A DNA stretch of 29,748 nt from an uncultured Collinsella sp. GTDB taxonomy: Bacteria; Actinomycetota; Coriobacteriia; Coriobacteriales; Coriobacteriaceae. The position numbers and the translations under genes are program-made. The stretch covers positions 1 to 29,748 of the forward strand of contig CALJCO010000041.1 in NCBI GenBank assembly GCA_938023905.1. The letters run 5' to 3'. Shown here piece after piece: positions 15,501 through 22,465 of the stretch. The notes under the pieces were generated by a model that saw only the letters and a list, made by a program, of their open reading frames with translations, made no database searches and had not been told where the DNA came from. How positions within the stretch are numbered: position 1 is the stretch's first letter; every line of letters starts with the position of its first letter.

Positions 15501-16076
15501 GCGCCCGGTACCATGACCTGCATCATGGGGCGCTCGGGCTCGGGCAAGTCGACGCTGCTTAAGCTGCTCATGCGCTTTTGGGACCCCGCAGCCGGCACCA
15601 TCACGGTGAGCGGCGTCGATGCCCGCCACATCAACACGGCGAGCCTGCGCAGCCACGAGGCCTATATGACACAGGACACACATCTGTTCTGCGGCACCGT
15701 GCGCGAGAACCTGCTGGTCGCGCGCGCCGGCGCCACCGATGCCGAGCTGCTCGACGCTTGCCGCTCCGCCTCACTCACCACGCTCATCGACCGTCTGCCG
15801 CAGGGACTCGACACGCCCGTTGCCGAGCTGGGCGACTCGCTTTCGGGCGGCGAGCGCCAGCGCATCGGCCTTGCGCGCATCTTCCTCAACGACGCACCCG
15901 TCATCTTGCTCGACGAACCCACCAGCGCGCTCGATGCTCTCAACGAGGCGTCCGTGATGCAGGCAATCGACGAGCTCAAGCGCCGCGGCAAGACCATTGT
16001 GCTCGTGAGCCACCGTGCCAGCACCTGCGCGTTTGCCGATTTCTCGCTTTCGGTCGAGCACGGGAGGCTGAGCTAA
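12510..16076 (+). CDS. Fused CydDC-like ABC exporter (two TMD-NBD halves in one chain)
   Basis: A 1188-residue protein with two complete exporter halves. Half 1 (about 1-570) has a six-helix membrane domain, Walker A GESGGGKST (367-375), signature LSGGQRQR (470-477) and Walker B IYVFDEAT. An Ala/Ser-rich linker (about 577-625) follows. Half 2 (about 626-1188) has its own membrane domain, Walker A GRSGSGKST (1007-1015), LSGGERQR (1111-1118) and VILLDEPTSALD. Half 1 resembles CydD (FGGYLPQLFFAGLAP, YQADRSWHERI, SQEFFLPMRRLGSLFH), half 2 CydC. CydDC is normally a heterodimer of two proteins that exports thiols and supports cytochrome bd assembly. No cydAB is in view, so thiol export or another substrate is possible. 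GGAGG precedes the ATG. Confidence 0.9.
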   Translation: MFEKRLFSLVPQATPYIMASVLFKWIALMANITVMWVLARILGGIVTDGLSAALAVDALAQAALPLAAAIIVRAASIYLAQRAGDKAAFEAVRRVRSLVYDKLTALGPSYTETVPTAEAVQTSVEGATQLQVYFGGYLPQLFFAGLAPITLFVLLVGQAGLPAALLLACVPVIPVSIMMVMRNAKKIGAEYWGSYVDLGGMFLEAVQGLTTLKVYQADRSWHERINAESERFRTATMRLLVMQLRSICVMDLVVYMGAALGIIVAALQLATGKIGFEAAFLIVFLSQEFFLPMRRLGSLFHTAMNGMAASRRMFGILDTPEPERGDVELDGRGDIELAGVSYAYGDRTVLDSASATIAHGSLVALVGESGGGKSTLAGIIAGRKGAYRGSVRIGGVELRDATAASLMRAVTLVPTNGYLFAGTLRDNLLLAQPNATDTELLRALDRTRVAAFVQANGGLDMVINEGGTNLSGGQRQRVCMARALLHDSPIYVFDEATSNVDAASEAAIGEVIASLAGGHTVIVVAHRLSTIVDADQILVLERGRIAEHGTHGELLATAGAYARMWNSQEQLSAYAYAEGSAEDAGAVEAVDSSAACTDGLNGAGSSSAAAATDSGRARRSAPSIMWRMMGLVRPLAGWLVLAVALGSIGMLTAAFVPAFGALGLMAALGSNALGLGLIAACAACAACGIARGPLHYGEQLCNHYIAFRLLAHIRDLVFGALRQLAPAKLEGRGKGELVSLVTSDIELLEVFYAHTISPIAIALVCTVVFEGFLLAVSPELAGIALVAYAVLGVLLPLLSAKACGTTGRQSREGAGKLGAFVLDSLRGAGETIQFAGGTDRSRALGKLTEQVGAVDARLKRRQAVSEAVADALILAANLVMLGRALQLVAAGTIDFAAAFVAVFTFVSSFGSVMAVSRLGASLQETLASGARVLDLLDEQPQCAEVADGQNVEFAGAAAEHVSFSYAGGVDAGGAGATEQVANDTAASLILDDVTCIFAPGTMTCIMGRSGSGKSTLLKLLMRFWDPAAGTITVSGVDARHINTASLRSHEAYMTQDTHLFCGTVRENLLVARAGATDAELLDACRSASLTTLIDRLPQGLDTPVAELGDSLSGGERQRIGLARIFLNDAPVILLDEPTSALDALNEASVMQAIDELKRRGKTIVLVSHRASTCAFADFSLSVEHGRLS

Positions 16077-16495
16077 TGGCGCGCCCGGTCGACACACCGG
16101 AGCTGGCACGCAAACGTGAGCGCGAGGCCCAGATGGTGTCGCAGATGATTGCGCTATGGTGTCGTGGGCATCATGACGGCGGGCATGCGGTCGAACAGGC
16201 TGGCGACGATGAGTCCGTGCGCGTGAAGCTCGGCCTTCGGACCATTACGCTCTGCCCCGAATGCACCGAGCTGCAGAAATACGCCATCGCGCGCATTGAG
16301 CACTGCCCGCACATGGGCACCAAGACATTTTGCTCGGCCTGTCCTTCGCATTGTTACCGGCCTGCCATACGCGAGAAGATCCGCGAGGTCATGCGCTGGT
16401 CGGGACCGCGTATGATCCGCTATCGCCCCATCACCGCCGTGAGACACGCAATGGTAACAGTGCAGGCCAAACGCGCGGCGGCACGAAGCAAGTAG
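16076..16495 (+). CDS. Nitrous oxide-stimulated promoter family protein
   Basis: A 139-residue Cys/His-rich protein. Residues 1-30 are charged and helical; conserved-looking clusters follow: WCRGHH, LCPECTEL, HCPHMG, then FCSACPSHCY. The arrangement matches the nitrous-oxide-stimulated-promoter family (small putative metal-binding proteins of unproven role) and suggests one or two metal sites. The ATG shares one base with the exporter stop (TAATG), and a GGGAGG ribosome site lies inside the exporter's last codons, so translation is coupled. A redox- or metal-related partnership with the CydDC-like exporter is inferred from this coupling only. Confidence 0.82.
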   Translation: MARPVDTPELARKREREAQMVSQMIALWCRGHHDGGHAVEQAGDDESVRVKLGLRTITLCPECTELQKYAIARIEHCPHMGTKTFCSACPSHCYRPAIREKIREVMRWSGPRMIRYRPITAVRHAMVTVQAKRAAARSK

Positions 16496-16615
16496 TCGCC
16501 GGCGCCGGCACGCGCCGCGCAGTCTTTCCGGTCGATTTCGAGCTCCGGCGTGCGCGGCGTGTTGAGAGCTGCACCATTACAATGGAGCGGATTCACCAAA
16601 TGCAAAGGAGTCGCC

Positions 16616-17527
16616 ATGCCCGCCTGCCCGCTGGTCGATTGCCATACCCACACCTCGTTCTCGGACGGGCACGCCTCGTTTGAGGACAACGTCCGTGCCG
16701 CCGCTGCTGCCGGATGCCGTGTCATGGTCTCGACCGACCACCTCACCCTGCCTGCCAGTATGGATGCTAACTGCGAGGTGCAGGTCGTCGAGGGCGACTT
16801 GCCGGCACATCGTCTGGCCTTTGAGGACGCCCGCAAACTCGCCGCGCAGATTGCGCCGGAGCTCACCTTTATCTACGGTTTTGAATGCGATTGGTACGAA
16901 GGCTGCGAGCCCTTGGTAGAGCGCTGGTCCCAGGACGCCGTGGTGCGCTTGGGCAGCGTGCACTGGATTGGCGACCCCGGCGATACCATGGCAGGTGCCG
17001 CGGGTACGGCGGGAACGGAAAACGCCGCGCGCCCCGATACGCCCGACTCACGCTGCGGCTGGATCGACGACGACACCAACCTGCACGTTTGGGAAAACTT
17101 AGGCGTACGCGGCGTATGGGAGCGCTACGTCGACGACTGGTGCCACGCCTGCGAAAGCTCGCTCAGTTTTGATGTGATGGCTCACCCCGACCTGGTCATG
17201 CGTTTTTCGAAGGAAGGCTTCGCGCCCGACTTTGACCCCGCGCCGTTTTGGAGGCAGATGGCCGAGTGCGCCCACGATACGGGTCGCCGCGTTGAGGTCT
17301 CGACCGCCGCGCCGCGCAAGGGCCTCGGCGACTACTATCCCGCAACCGGCCTTTTGCGCTGCTTTGCCCATGCCGAGGTGCCCATTACCTTTGGCTCGGA
17401 CGCGCACCGCGCCTGCGATATCTGCTGGAAAATCCGCGCGGCCCAGGCCCACGCCTACGACTGCGGCTACCGAACCTTCGACATCCCCCACCCCACCGGC
17501 GAATGGGAACCCACACCCCTCGCCTAA
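16616..17527 (+). CDS. hisJ: PHP-family histidinol-phosphatase
   Basis: A 303-residue PHP-domain phosphoesterase, predicted to convert histidinol phosphate to histidinol. Metal-binding motifs occur in order: DCHTHTSFSDGH, STDHL, the central FECDWYEG and LGSVHWIG, DVMAHPDL, and GSDAHRA near the C terminus. This matches the HisK/HisJ type of monofunctional phosphatase. AAGGAG lies 5 bases before the ATG. The gene converges on hisE and completes the histidine pathway: no HAD-type phosphatase is in the operon, and HisB here has only the dehydratase domain. A Gly/Ala/Asp-rich insertion around residues 120-145 is longer than usual. Confidence 0.87.
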   Translation: MPACPLVDCHTHTSFSDGHASFEDNVRAAAAAGCRVMVSTDHLTLPASMDANCEVQVVEGDLPAHRLAFEDARKLAAQIAPELTFIYGFECDWYEGCEPLVERWSQDAVVRLGSVHWIGDPGDTMAGAAGTAGTENAARPDTPDSRCGWIDDDTNLHVWENLGVRGVWERYVDDWCHACESSLSFDVMAHPDLVMRFSKEGFAPDFDPAPFWRQMAECAHDTGRRVEVSTAAPRKGLGDYYPATGLLRCFAHAEVPITFGSDAHRACDICWKIRAAQAHAYDCGYRTFDIPHPTGEWEPTPLA

Positions 17528-17558
17528 CTAGTCATTGGGGACGTTCTTAAATGACTAG
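17528..17558. repeat. Palindrome between convergent hisJ and hisE
   Basis: CTAGTCATT (17528-17536) and AATGACTAG (17550-17558) enclose GGGGACGTTCTTA. The hairpin begins directly after the hisJ stop and its right arm contains the hisE stop codon (TAG, 17555-17557). It could terminate both transcripts. The loop core resembles the one at 6608-6642. Confidence 0.65.
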
Positions 17559-17872
17559 CGGCGGCGGGCGTTGAGTTCGCCGGCCAGCTCGTCGAGGGTG
17601 ATACCGTAGCGTTCGAGCGTTACGAGCAGATGGTAGACCAGGTCGCCGGCCTCGTAGCGGATGTGGTCATGGTCGTTATCCTTGCAGGCCATGATGACCT
17701 CGCTCGCCTCCTCGGCAAGCTTCTTGAGCAGCTCGTCCTCGACGTCGGTCAACAGACGAGCGGTGTAGCTCTCCTGTGGCGACGCATCGCGACGACCGTG
17801 AATCACCTCGGCCAGTCCCGTCAGCGTCTCGCCGATGTTTCCCAGCTGCACGTTAGCTGTTCTGACTCCCAT
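17555..17872 (-). CDS. hisE: Phosphoribosyl-ATP diphosphatase
   Basis: A 105-residue MazG-like all-alpha pyrophosphatase that converts phosphoribosyl-ATP to phosphoribosyl-AMP, the second step of histidine synthesis. The metal-binding pattern KLAEEASEVIMAC and YEAGDLVYHLLVTL is intact. GAGGAAAT precedes the ATG. It is the last gene of the his operon and 15 bases after the small ORF at 17888. In many bacteria hisI and hisE are fused; here they are separate and interrupted by that ORF. Confidence 0.95.
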   Translation of the reverse strand: MGVRTANVQLGNIGETLTGLAEVIHGRRDASPQESYTARLLTDVEDELLKKLAEEASEVIMACKDNDHDHIRYEAGDLVYHLLVTLERYGITLDELAGELNARRR

Positions 17873-17887
17873 GGTTATTTCCTCTCG

Positions 17888-18115
17888 TTACTGCAGCGTA
17901 AAGTAAGTACCGGTCTCATCGAACCGAAGCTTTGCGCCCTTTTTCTCAAAGAACTCAACGATGACGGCATGGGCCTCATCGAGCCTTTCCTTCTCGGCCT
18001 CGAGCCAAAACGACTGCGCCCCGCAGGCATCGGTCAGGTGCACGCGGCACGGCACGCCCGCGCGGAGGAGCTCGGTGTTGCAGTCGGCGACCTCGAACGG
18101 CGTCACGACCTTCAT
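17888..18115 (-). CDS. Small conserved-looking protein inside the his operon (possible RDAC family)
   Basis: A 75-residue soluble protein between hisI and hisE. It shares a 4-base ATGA overlap with the hisI stop, so it is translationally coupled. The central segment VHLTDACGAQSFWLE is followed by an amphipathic helix (ERLDEAHAVIVEFFEKKG) and a terminal strand (KLRFDETGTYFTLQ). The DACG motif recalls small Firmicutes/Actinobacteria proteins called the RDAC family, whose function I do not know; that link is from memory and tentative. The operon position suggests a histidine-related or regulatory role, which is inference. The codon bias agrees with the neighbouring his genes. Confidence 0.78.
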   Translation of the reverse strand: MKVVTPFEVADCNTELLRAGVPCRVHLTDACGAQSFWLEAEKERLDEAHAVIVEFFEKKGAKLRFDETGTYFTLQ

Positions 18116-18453
18116 TGCACTCCCCCTTCCACGCGCTTAAAGAAGCAGGTACGGTTGCCGGTATGGCAGGCCGGACCCGGCGAGTCGACCTTTACCAGCA
18201 GCGTATCGCTATCGCAGTCGGCCCAGAGCTCCTTGACCTCCTGCATATTGCCGCTCGTCGCGCCCTTGTTCCAGAGCTCCTGGCGGCTGCGGCTCCAAAA
18301 CCACGTGGTGCCGGTCTTGAGCGTCAGCCCCACCGATTCCTCGTTCATCCAAGCAACCATAAGCACCTCGCCGGTGTCATATTGCTGAACCACACAAGGA
18401 ATCAGCCCGCGGGCGTCGTATTTGAGCTCGGACGCAGTTGTCACTTGCTCCAT
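18112..18453 (-). CDS. hisI: Phosphoribosyl-AMP cyclohydrolase
   Basis: A 113-residue, zinc-dependent enzyme that opens the purine ring of phosphoribosyl-AMP. The family motifs VLMVAWMNEES, TWFWSRSRQELWNKG, the metal-binding DCDSD, and ACHTGNRTCFF are all present. The length equals monofunctional HisI, with no HisE domain attached. The ATG directly abuts the hisF stop (TAA), and the stop overlaps the next ORF by 4 bases. Confidence 0.97.
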   Translation of the reverse strand: MEQVTTASELKYDARGLIPCVVQQYDTGEVLMVAWMNEESVGLTLKTGTTWFWSRSRQELWNKGATSGNMQEVKELWADCDSDTLLVKVDSPGPACHTGNRTCFFKRVEGGVQ

Positions 18454-19236
18454 TTAAAAATCCAATCTCACAGGTATTCCCTGGCTGGCCATGTATTCTT
18501 TGACTTCGCGAATGCTGAAGGTTCCAAAGTGAAAGACGCTGGCCGCCAGCACGGCATCGGCCTCGCCCTCGATCACGCCCTCGGCAAAATGCTCGAGCGT
18601 GCCCACGCCGCCGCTTGCGATCACCGGGATCGGCACCGCGCGCGCCACGGCGCGGGTGAGTGCCAGGTCGAAGCCAGCCTTGGTGCCGTCGCGATCCATG
18701 CTGGTGAGCAAGATCTCACCGGCGCCGCGACGAGCCGCTTCCTCGGCCCACGCCACCGCATCGATACCCGTGGCGTTGCGACCGCCCGCCGTGAAGACCT
18801 CCCACTTGTCGGCATCCGGCTGACCGGGCAGGCCCACGCGCTTGGCATCAATCGCCACGACCACGGCCTGGCTGCCAAACGCCGCGGCGGCCTGGCTGAT
18901 CAACGACGGATCGCGCACGGCGGCAGAGTTAAGCGACACCTTGTCGGCACCGGCGGCAACCATGGTTCGCATGCCCGCCAAGTCGCGGAAACCGCCGCCC
19001 ACGGTATAGGGAATAACGAGCTCCTCGGCCGCGTGCGCCGCCATCTCGATGGTCGTCGCGCGGTTGTCGCTCGTCGCGGTAATGTCCAGGAAGACGACCT
19101 CGTCTGCACCCTCGCGGTCGTAGGCGCGCGCCAGCTCCACCGGGTCGCCAGCATCGCGCAGGCTCACAAAGTTGACGCCCTTGACCACGCGGCCGTCCTT
19201 AACATCCAGACAGGGAATCACGCGTTTGGCAAGCAT
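18454..19236 (-). CDS. hisF: Imidazole glycerol phosphate synthase, cyclase subunit
   Basis: A 260-residue (beta/alpha)8 barrel. It accepts ammonia from HisH and forms imidazole glycerol phosphate and AICAR. The catalytic aspartates are in VIPCLDVKDGRVVKG (Asp11) and VVAIDAKR (near residue 130). The phosphate-binding loops VGGGFRD and ASGGVGTLEHF are intact, as is LLTSMDRDGTKAGFD. It starts 3 bases after the hisA stop and runs directly into hisI. Confidence 0.98.
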   Translation of the reverse strand: MLAKRVIPCLDVKDGRVVKGVNFVSLRDAGDPVELARAYDREGADEVVFLDITATSDNRATTIEMAAHAAEELVIPYTVGGGFRDLAGMRTMVAAGADKVSLNSAAVRDPSLISQAAAAFGSQAVVVAIDAKRVGLPGQPDADKWEVFTAGGRNATGIDAVAWAEEAARRGAGEILLTSMDRDGTKAGFDLALTRAVARAVPIPVIASGGVGTLEHFAEGVIEGEADAVLAASVFHFGTFSIREVKEYMASQGIPVRLDF

Positions 19237-19239
19237 GGG

Positions 19240-19983
19240 CTACTCCTTCCCTCGGGCGGCGGCCAACGCCTGGGCCAGCGTAAAGTTGCCCTCGTAGAGC
19301 GCACGACCGGTAATGGCACCCTCGATGGCATCCTCGCCCACCGCGGCCAGTGCGCGGATATCGTCGAGCGTCGAGATGCCGCCCGAAGCCACGACGGGAA
19401 AGCCCGCGACCTCGGCCACATGGCGATACGCCGCCACGTCGATGCCCGTCTGCATGCCATCGCGCGCGATGTCGGTATACACCAGATGCTTAAAGCCCAG
19501 CTCGGTGAGCTGCGCCACGGCGTCGTCGAGCGCCACACCCGCGCCGTCGCGCCAACCATTCACCTTGACCTGGCCGTCACGGGCGGCAATGTCTGCCACC
19601 AGTAACTCGCCAAAGCCTTGCGCCGCCACCTCGGCAAATCCCGGCTCGGTCACGAGCACCGTGCCTAGCGCGATGCGACGCGCGCCGTAGCCGGCCAGCT
19701 CGTCGATGCGCGCGAGCGAACGAACGCCGCCGCCCACGTCCGCGGACAGACCGTCGACGCCGCAGATGGCCTTAATCGCTGCCAAGTTGGCAGCGCACGC
19801 GTCCTCGTCCTCGCCAAAGGCAGCGGACAGGTCGACGACGTGCACCCAGCTCGCGCCCTGCTCGGCAAAGGAGCGGGCAACGGCCACGGGGTCGTCAGAA
19901 TACACCTTACAGCGGCTCCGGTCGCCGCGCTCCAGGCGCACGACCTTGCCGCCGATCAAATCGATTGCGGGAAACAGAATCAT
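19240..19983 (-). CDS. hisA: Phosphoribosylformimino-5-aminoimidazole carboxamide ribotide isomerase
   Basis: A 247-residue barrel enzyme that isomerises ProFAR to PRFAR. The catalytic Asp in FPAIDLIGGKVVRL (Asp8) and the second Asp in YTDIARDGMQTG are visible. The C-terminal phosphate loop VVASGGISTLDDI matches the paralogous HisF loop. There is no PriA-specific feature I can identify by eye, so dual trpF activity, known in some Actinobacteria, cannot be excluded. It overlaps hisH by 4 bases (ATGA). Confidence 0.95.
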   Translation of the reverse strand: MILFPAIDLIGGKVVRLERGDRSRCKVYSDDPVAVARSFAEQGASWVHVVDLSAAFGEDEDACAANLAAIKAICGVDGLSADVGGGVRSLARIDELAGYGARRIALGTVLVTEPGFAEVAAQGFGELLVADIAARDGQVKVNGWRDGAGVALDDAVAQLTELGFKHLVYTDIARDGMQTGIDVAAYRHVAEVAGFPVVASGGISTLDDIRALAAVGEDAIEGAITGRALYEGNFTLAQALAAARGKE

Positions 19984-20681
19984 CGGCCGGCCCCCTCGAC
20001 GATGCTCACGAAGTTCTTAAGGATGCGCTGACCCAGCGCAGAGGATTTCTCGGGATGGAACTGGCAGCCCCACACGTTGCCGTGGCGCACGATGCACGGG
20101 AAGCTCCGTGTATAGTGCGTGCGCGCCAACACATCGGCGGCATCGACGTCGTCGGCCACCGCGTAGCTGTGAGTGAAATACATGTTGGCGCCCTCGGCAA
20201 AACCGGCAAGCAACGGATCGGCCGCACCGGCGGGCGTCATGCGCACCTGGTCCCAGCCCACGTGCGGGACCTTCAGACGGCTCGACTCCAGGTGCGTGCA
20301 CGAGCCACGCATGATGCCCAGGCCATCGACCCAGGGACCACCGGCCTGCTCGGAGGCATCGTCGTCCGCGTCCGCGTCCTCGTTCGCAGGCACGCCCTCG
20401 TTGCCGCGCTCAAAAAACAGCTGAAGGCCCAGGCAGATGCCGAGCAGCGGAGTTCCGGCGGCAACGGCATCGAGCACGGCCACCTCCTCGCCGCTCTGAC
20501 ACATAAAGGCGATCGCGTCATAGAACGCGCCCACGCCCGGGATGACCAGGCCGTCCGCGTTGCTGATCTGCTCCGGATCATCCGACGTGCAGGCGGCGGC
20601 ACCGGCGCGCGCAAGCCCGCGCACGACGCTCGACAAGTTGCCCTTGTGGTAGTCGACCACCACGATCTTCGGTTCGCCCAC
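19980..20681 (-). CDS. hisH: Imidazole glycerol phosphate synthase, glutamine amidotransferase subunit
   Basis: A 233-residue class I glutaminase that feeds ammonia to HisF. The nucleophile elbow is LGICLGLQLFF, and the catalytic His/Glu are in GCQFHPEKS. I set the start at GTG 20681 (VGEPKIVVVDYHKGN) because GGAGGGG lies 4 bases upstream; a longer ATG at 20732 has no ribosome site and runs through a hairpin. The protein carries an acidic insertion of about 20 residues (EDADADDDASEQ) between the elbow and the VDGLGI strand, absent from the usual 200-residue HisH. It overlaps hisA by 4 bases. Confidence 0.93.
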   Translation of the reverse strand: MGEPKIVVVDYHKGNLSSVVRGLARAGAAACTSDDPEQISNADGLVIPGVGAFYDAIAFMCQSGEEVAVLDAVAAGTPLLGICLGLQLFFERGNEGVPANEDADADDDASEQAGGPWVDGLGIMRGSCTHLESSRLKVPHVGWDQVRMTPAGAADPLLAGFAEGANMYFTHSYAVADDVDAADVLARTHYTRSFPCIVRHGNVWGCQFHPEKSSALGQRILKNFVSIVEGAGR

Positions 20682-20706
20682 GCGACCCCTCCACTTCTCA
20701 TCATCC

Positions 20707-20747
20707 AAAACCACCACAAAGAGGACAGGCATCTTCGTGGTGGTTTT
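20707..20747 (-). other. Hairpin between hisB and hisH
   Basis: AAAACCACCAC (20707-20717) and GTGGTGGTTTT (20737-20747) form a perfect 11-bp stem with a 19-base loop, in the only gap of the hisC-hisB-hisH-hisA-hisF-hisI block longer than a few bases (20682-20760). An A-tract before and a T-tract after the stem suggest a partial terminator or an RNA-processing site. Confidence 0.65.
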
Positions 20748-20760
20748 ACCCTTGTGACGG

Positions 20761-21348
20761 TTACAGCGAGCCCTTGGTGCTGGGGATACCCTGCACGCGG
20801 GGATCGAGTTCGCAGGCGCGGCGCATCGTGCGGCCCACGGCCTTAAAGGCGGCCTCGATAATGTGGTGCGAATTGCCGCCCGCCAGCTCGCGCACGTGCA
20901 GCGTGAGCTTGGCATCGCGCGCAAAGGCATAGAAGAACTCGACGGCCAGCTCGGTATCAAAGCTGCCCACGCGCTCAGTCGGCACGGGCAGCTCGCAATA
21001 GGCCTGCCCGCGACCCGAGATATCCACGGCGGCCATCACGAGTGTCTCGTCCATGGCGATCGCCGCGTCGGCAAAGCGCGTAATACCCGCCTTGTCGCCC
21101 AGCGCCTGGCAAAACGCCTCGCCCAGCACAATGCCCGTGTCCTCAACGGTGTGGTGCGCGTCGACCTCGACGTCGCCCACCGCATGCACCGTCAGATCGA
21201 ACAGGCCATGGCGGCCAAAAGCGTTGAGTATGTGGTCGAAAAACGGCACGCCGGTCGAGATATCGCACACGCCAGATCCGTCCAGGTCGAGCTTTACGAC
21301 AATGTCGGTCTCGCCCGTCTTGCGGGTTACCTCGGCATAGCGGTCCAT
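20761..21348 (-). CDS. hisB: Imidazoleglycerol-phosphate dehydratase
   Basis: A 195-residue, Mn-dependent dehydratase of the monofunctional type. Duplicated metal-binding motifs DAHHTVEDTGIVLGEA and GGNSHHIIEAAFKA are intact, and the first substrate-binding motif TGVPFFDHILNAFGRHG is clear. There is no N-terminal HAD phosphatase domain as in E. coli HisB, so the phosphatase step must come from a separate protein, here the PHP enzyme at 16616-17527. The start (AAGGAGGAG upstream) immediately follows the hisC stop with no gap. Confidence 0.98.
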   Translation of the reverse strand: MDRYAEVTRKTGETDIVVKLDLDGSGVCDISTGVPFFDHILNAFGRHGLFDLTVHAVGDVEVDAHHTVEDTGIVLGEAFCQALGDKAGITRFADAAIAMDETLVMAAVDISGRGQAYCELPVPTERVGSFDTELAVEFFYAFARDAKLTLHVRELAGGNSHHIIEAAFKAVGRTMRRACELDPRVQGIPSTKGSL

Positions 21349-22464
21349 CTACATCTCCTCCTTCACCAGCGCGGCAAACGCGGCCAGCACCTCGTCGTTT
21401 TCCTGCGGCGTACCCACAGTGATGCGCAGACAGTCCGCAAGCCCCGGCGCGTAGCTAAAGTCGCGCACCAAAATCGAATACTCGTCGCGCAGACGCTCGC
21501 GCACGCGCGTGGCATGCGGCGTGCGCACGAGCACAAAGTTCGCCGCGCTCGGCCATGCCTCCACGGGCATGCCATCGGCAGCCATTGCGCGCAGGGCGCA
21601 CAGCTCGCGCTCGCGCTCGGATGCGATCTGTGCCACCACGGGCGTGTAGGCATCACGGGCACGCACGCAGGCAAGTGCTGCCGCCTGGCTCAGCACGTTA
21701 ACTGAATAGATCTGGCGAATCGCCGCGAACACGTCGACGACCTCGGGTGCCGCAATCACATAGCCCAGACGCGTGCCGGCGGCGCCAAACGCCTTGGACA
21801 GCGTATGTAGAATCACCAGGTTGGGATGCTCGGCGATAAGGCCTTGCGCCGTTGTGGCCGCGCCAAACGAATCGTCGGCAAACTCCACGTAGGCCTCGTC
21901 GACCATCACCATGCCGGGGCAGGCATCGCACAGGGCCGCGACAAAGTCGAGCGGAGCAACGTCACCCGTGGGATTGTTGGGCGAGGTCACGATTGCCAGG
22001 TTGCACTCCGGCGCCGCCGCGAGCACAGCCGCCTGGTCGAGCTCAAAGGTCGCCGGGTCGCGCCACACATCGCGCACTTCAGTCTGGCACAGAGACGCAA
22101 AGAACGCATACTCGCTAAAGCACGGCGGGCAGTTGAGCAGGGTCCTCCCCGCGCCGCCAAACGCCAGCAGGCAGTTATAGAGCAGCTCGTCACCGCCGTT
22201 GCCCACGCAGATATTCTCGCGCGTCACGCCATGCCAAGCGGCAAGCTCGTCGCGCAGGTCACAGGACATGGGATCGGGGTAGCGGTTGAGCGGCGTGGCA
22301 GCCAGGGCCGCGTCGATCGCCTCGCGCACGCCGGCCGGCACGGGGTAGGTGTTCTCGTTTGCCGAAAGGTTGATGCGCGTGGGCGTAAAGTTGGGATCGT
22401 AGGGCTCGATGCCTGCCAGATAGGGCTGGACGAGCTCCTTCATGCGCGGCGTGAGTTCGGCCAT
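21349..22464 (-). CDS. hisC: Histidinol-phosphate aminotransferase
   Basis: A 371-residue, fold-type I PLP enzyme that converts imidazole acetol phosphate to histidinol phosphate. The PLP lysine is in HTLSKAFGAAGTRLGY. Other motifs seen are INLSANENTYPVP, YPDPMSCDLRDELA, VGNGGDELL and VTSPNNPTGDV. I chose ATG 22464, which is preceded by GGAGG in the end of hisD; upstream codons in this frame lie inside hisD. The gap to the hisD stop is one base. Confidence 0.97.
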   Translation of the reverse strand: MAELTPRMKELVQPYLAGIEPYDPNFTPTRINLSANENTYPVPAGVREAIDAALAATPLNRYPDPMSCDLRDELAAWHGVTRENICVGNGGDELLYNCLLAFGGAGRTLLNCPPCFSEYAFFASLCQTEVRDVWRDPATFELDQAAVLAAAPECNLAIVTSPNNPTGDVAPLDFVAALCDACPGMVMVDEAYVEFADDSFGAATTAQGLIAEHPNLVILHTLSKAFGAAGTRLGYVIAAPEVVDVFAAIRQIYSVNVLSQAAALACVRARDAYTPVVAQIASERERELCALRAMAADGMPVEAWPSAANFVLVRTPHATRVRERLRDEYSILVRDFSYAPGLADCLRITVGTPQENDEVLAAFAALVKEEM

Positions 22465-22465
22465 A

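Noticed and set aside
20682..20732. Longer hisH starting at ATG 20732
   Set aside because: No ribosome site, the added residues run through a hairpin and are hydrophobic without family match, while a GGAGGGG site points to GTG 20681.
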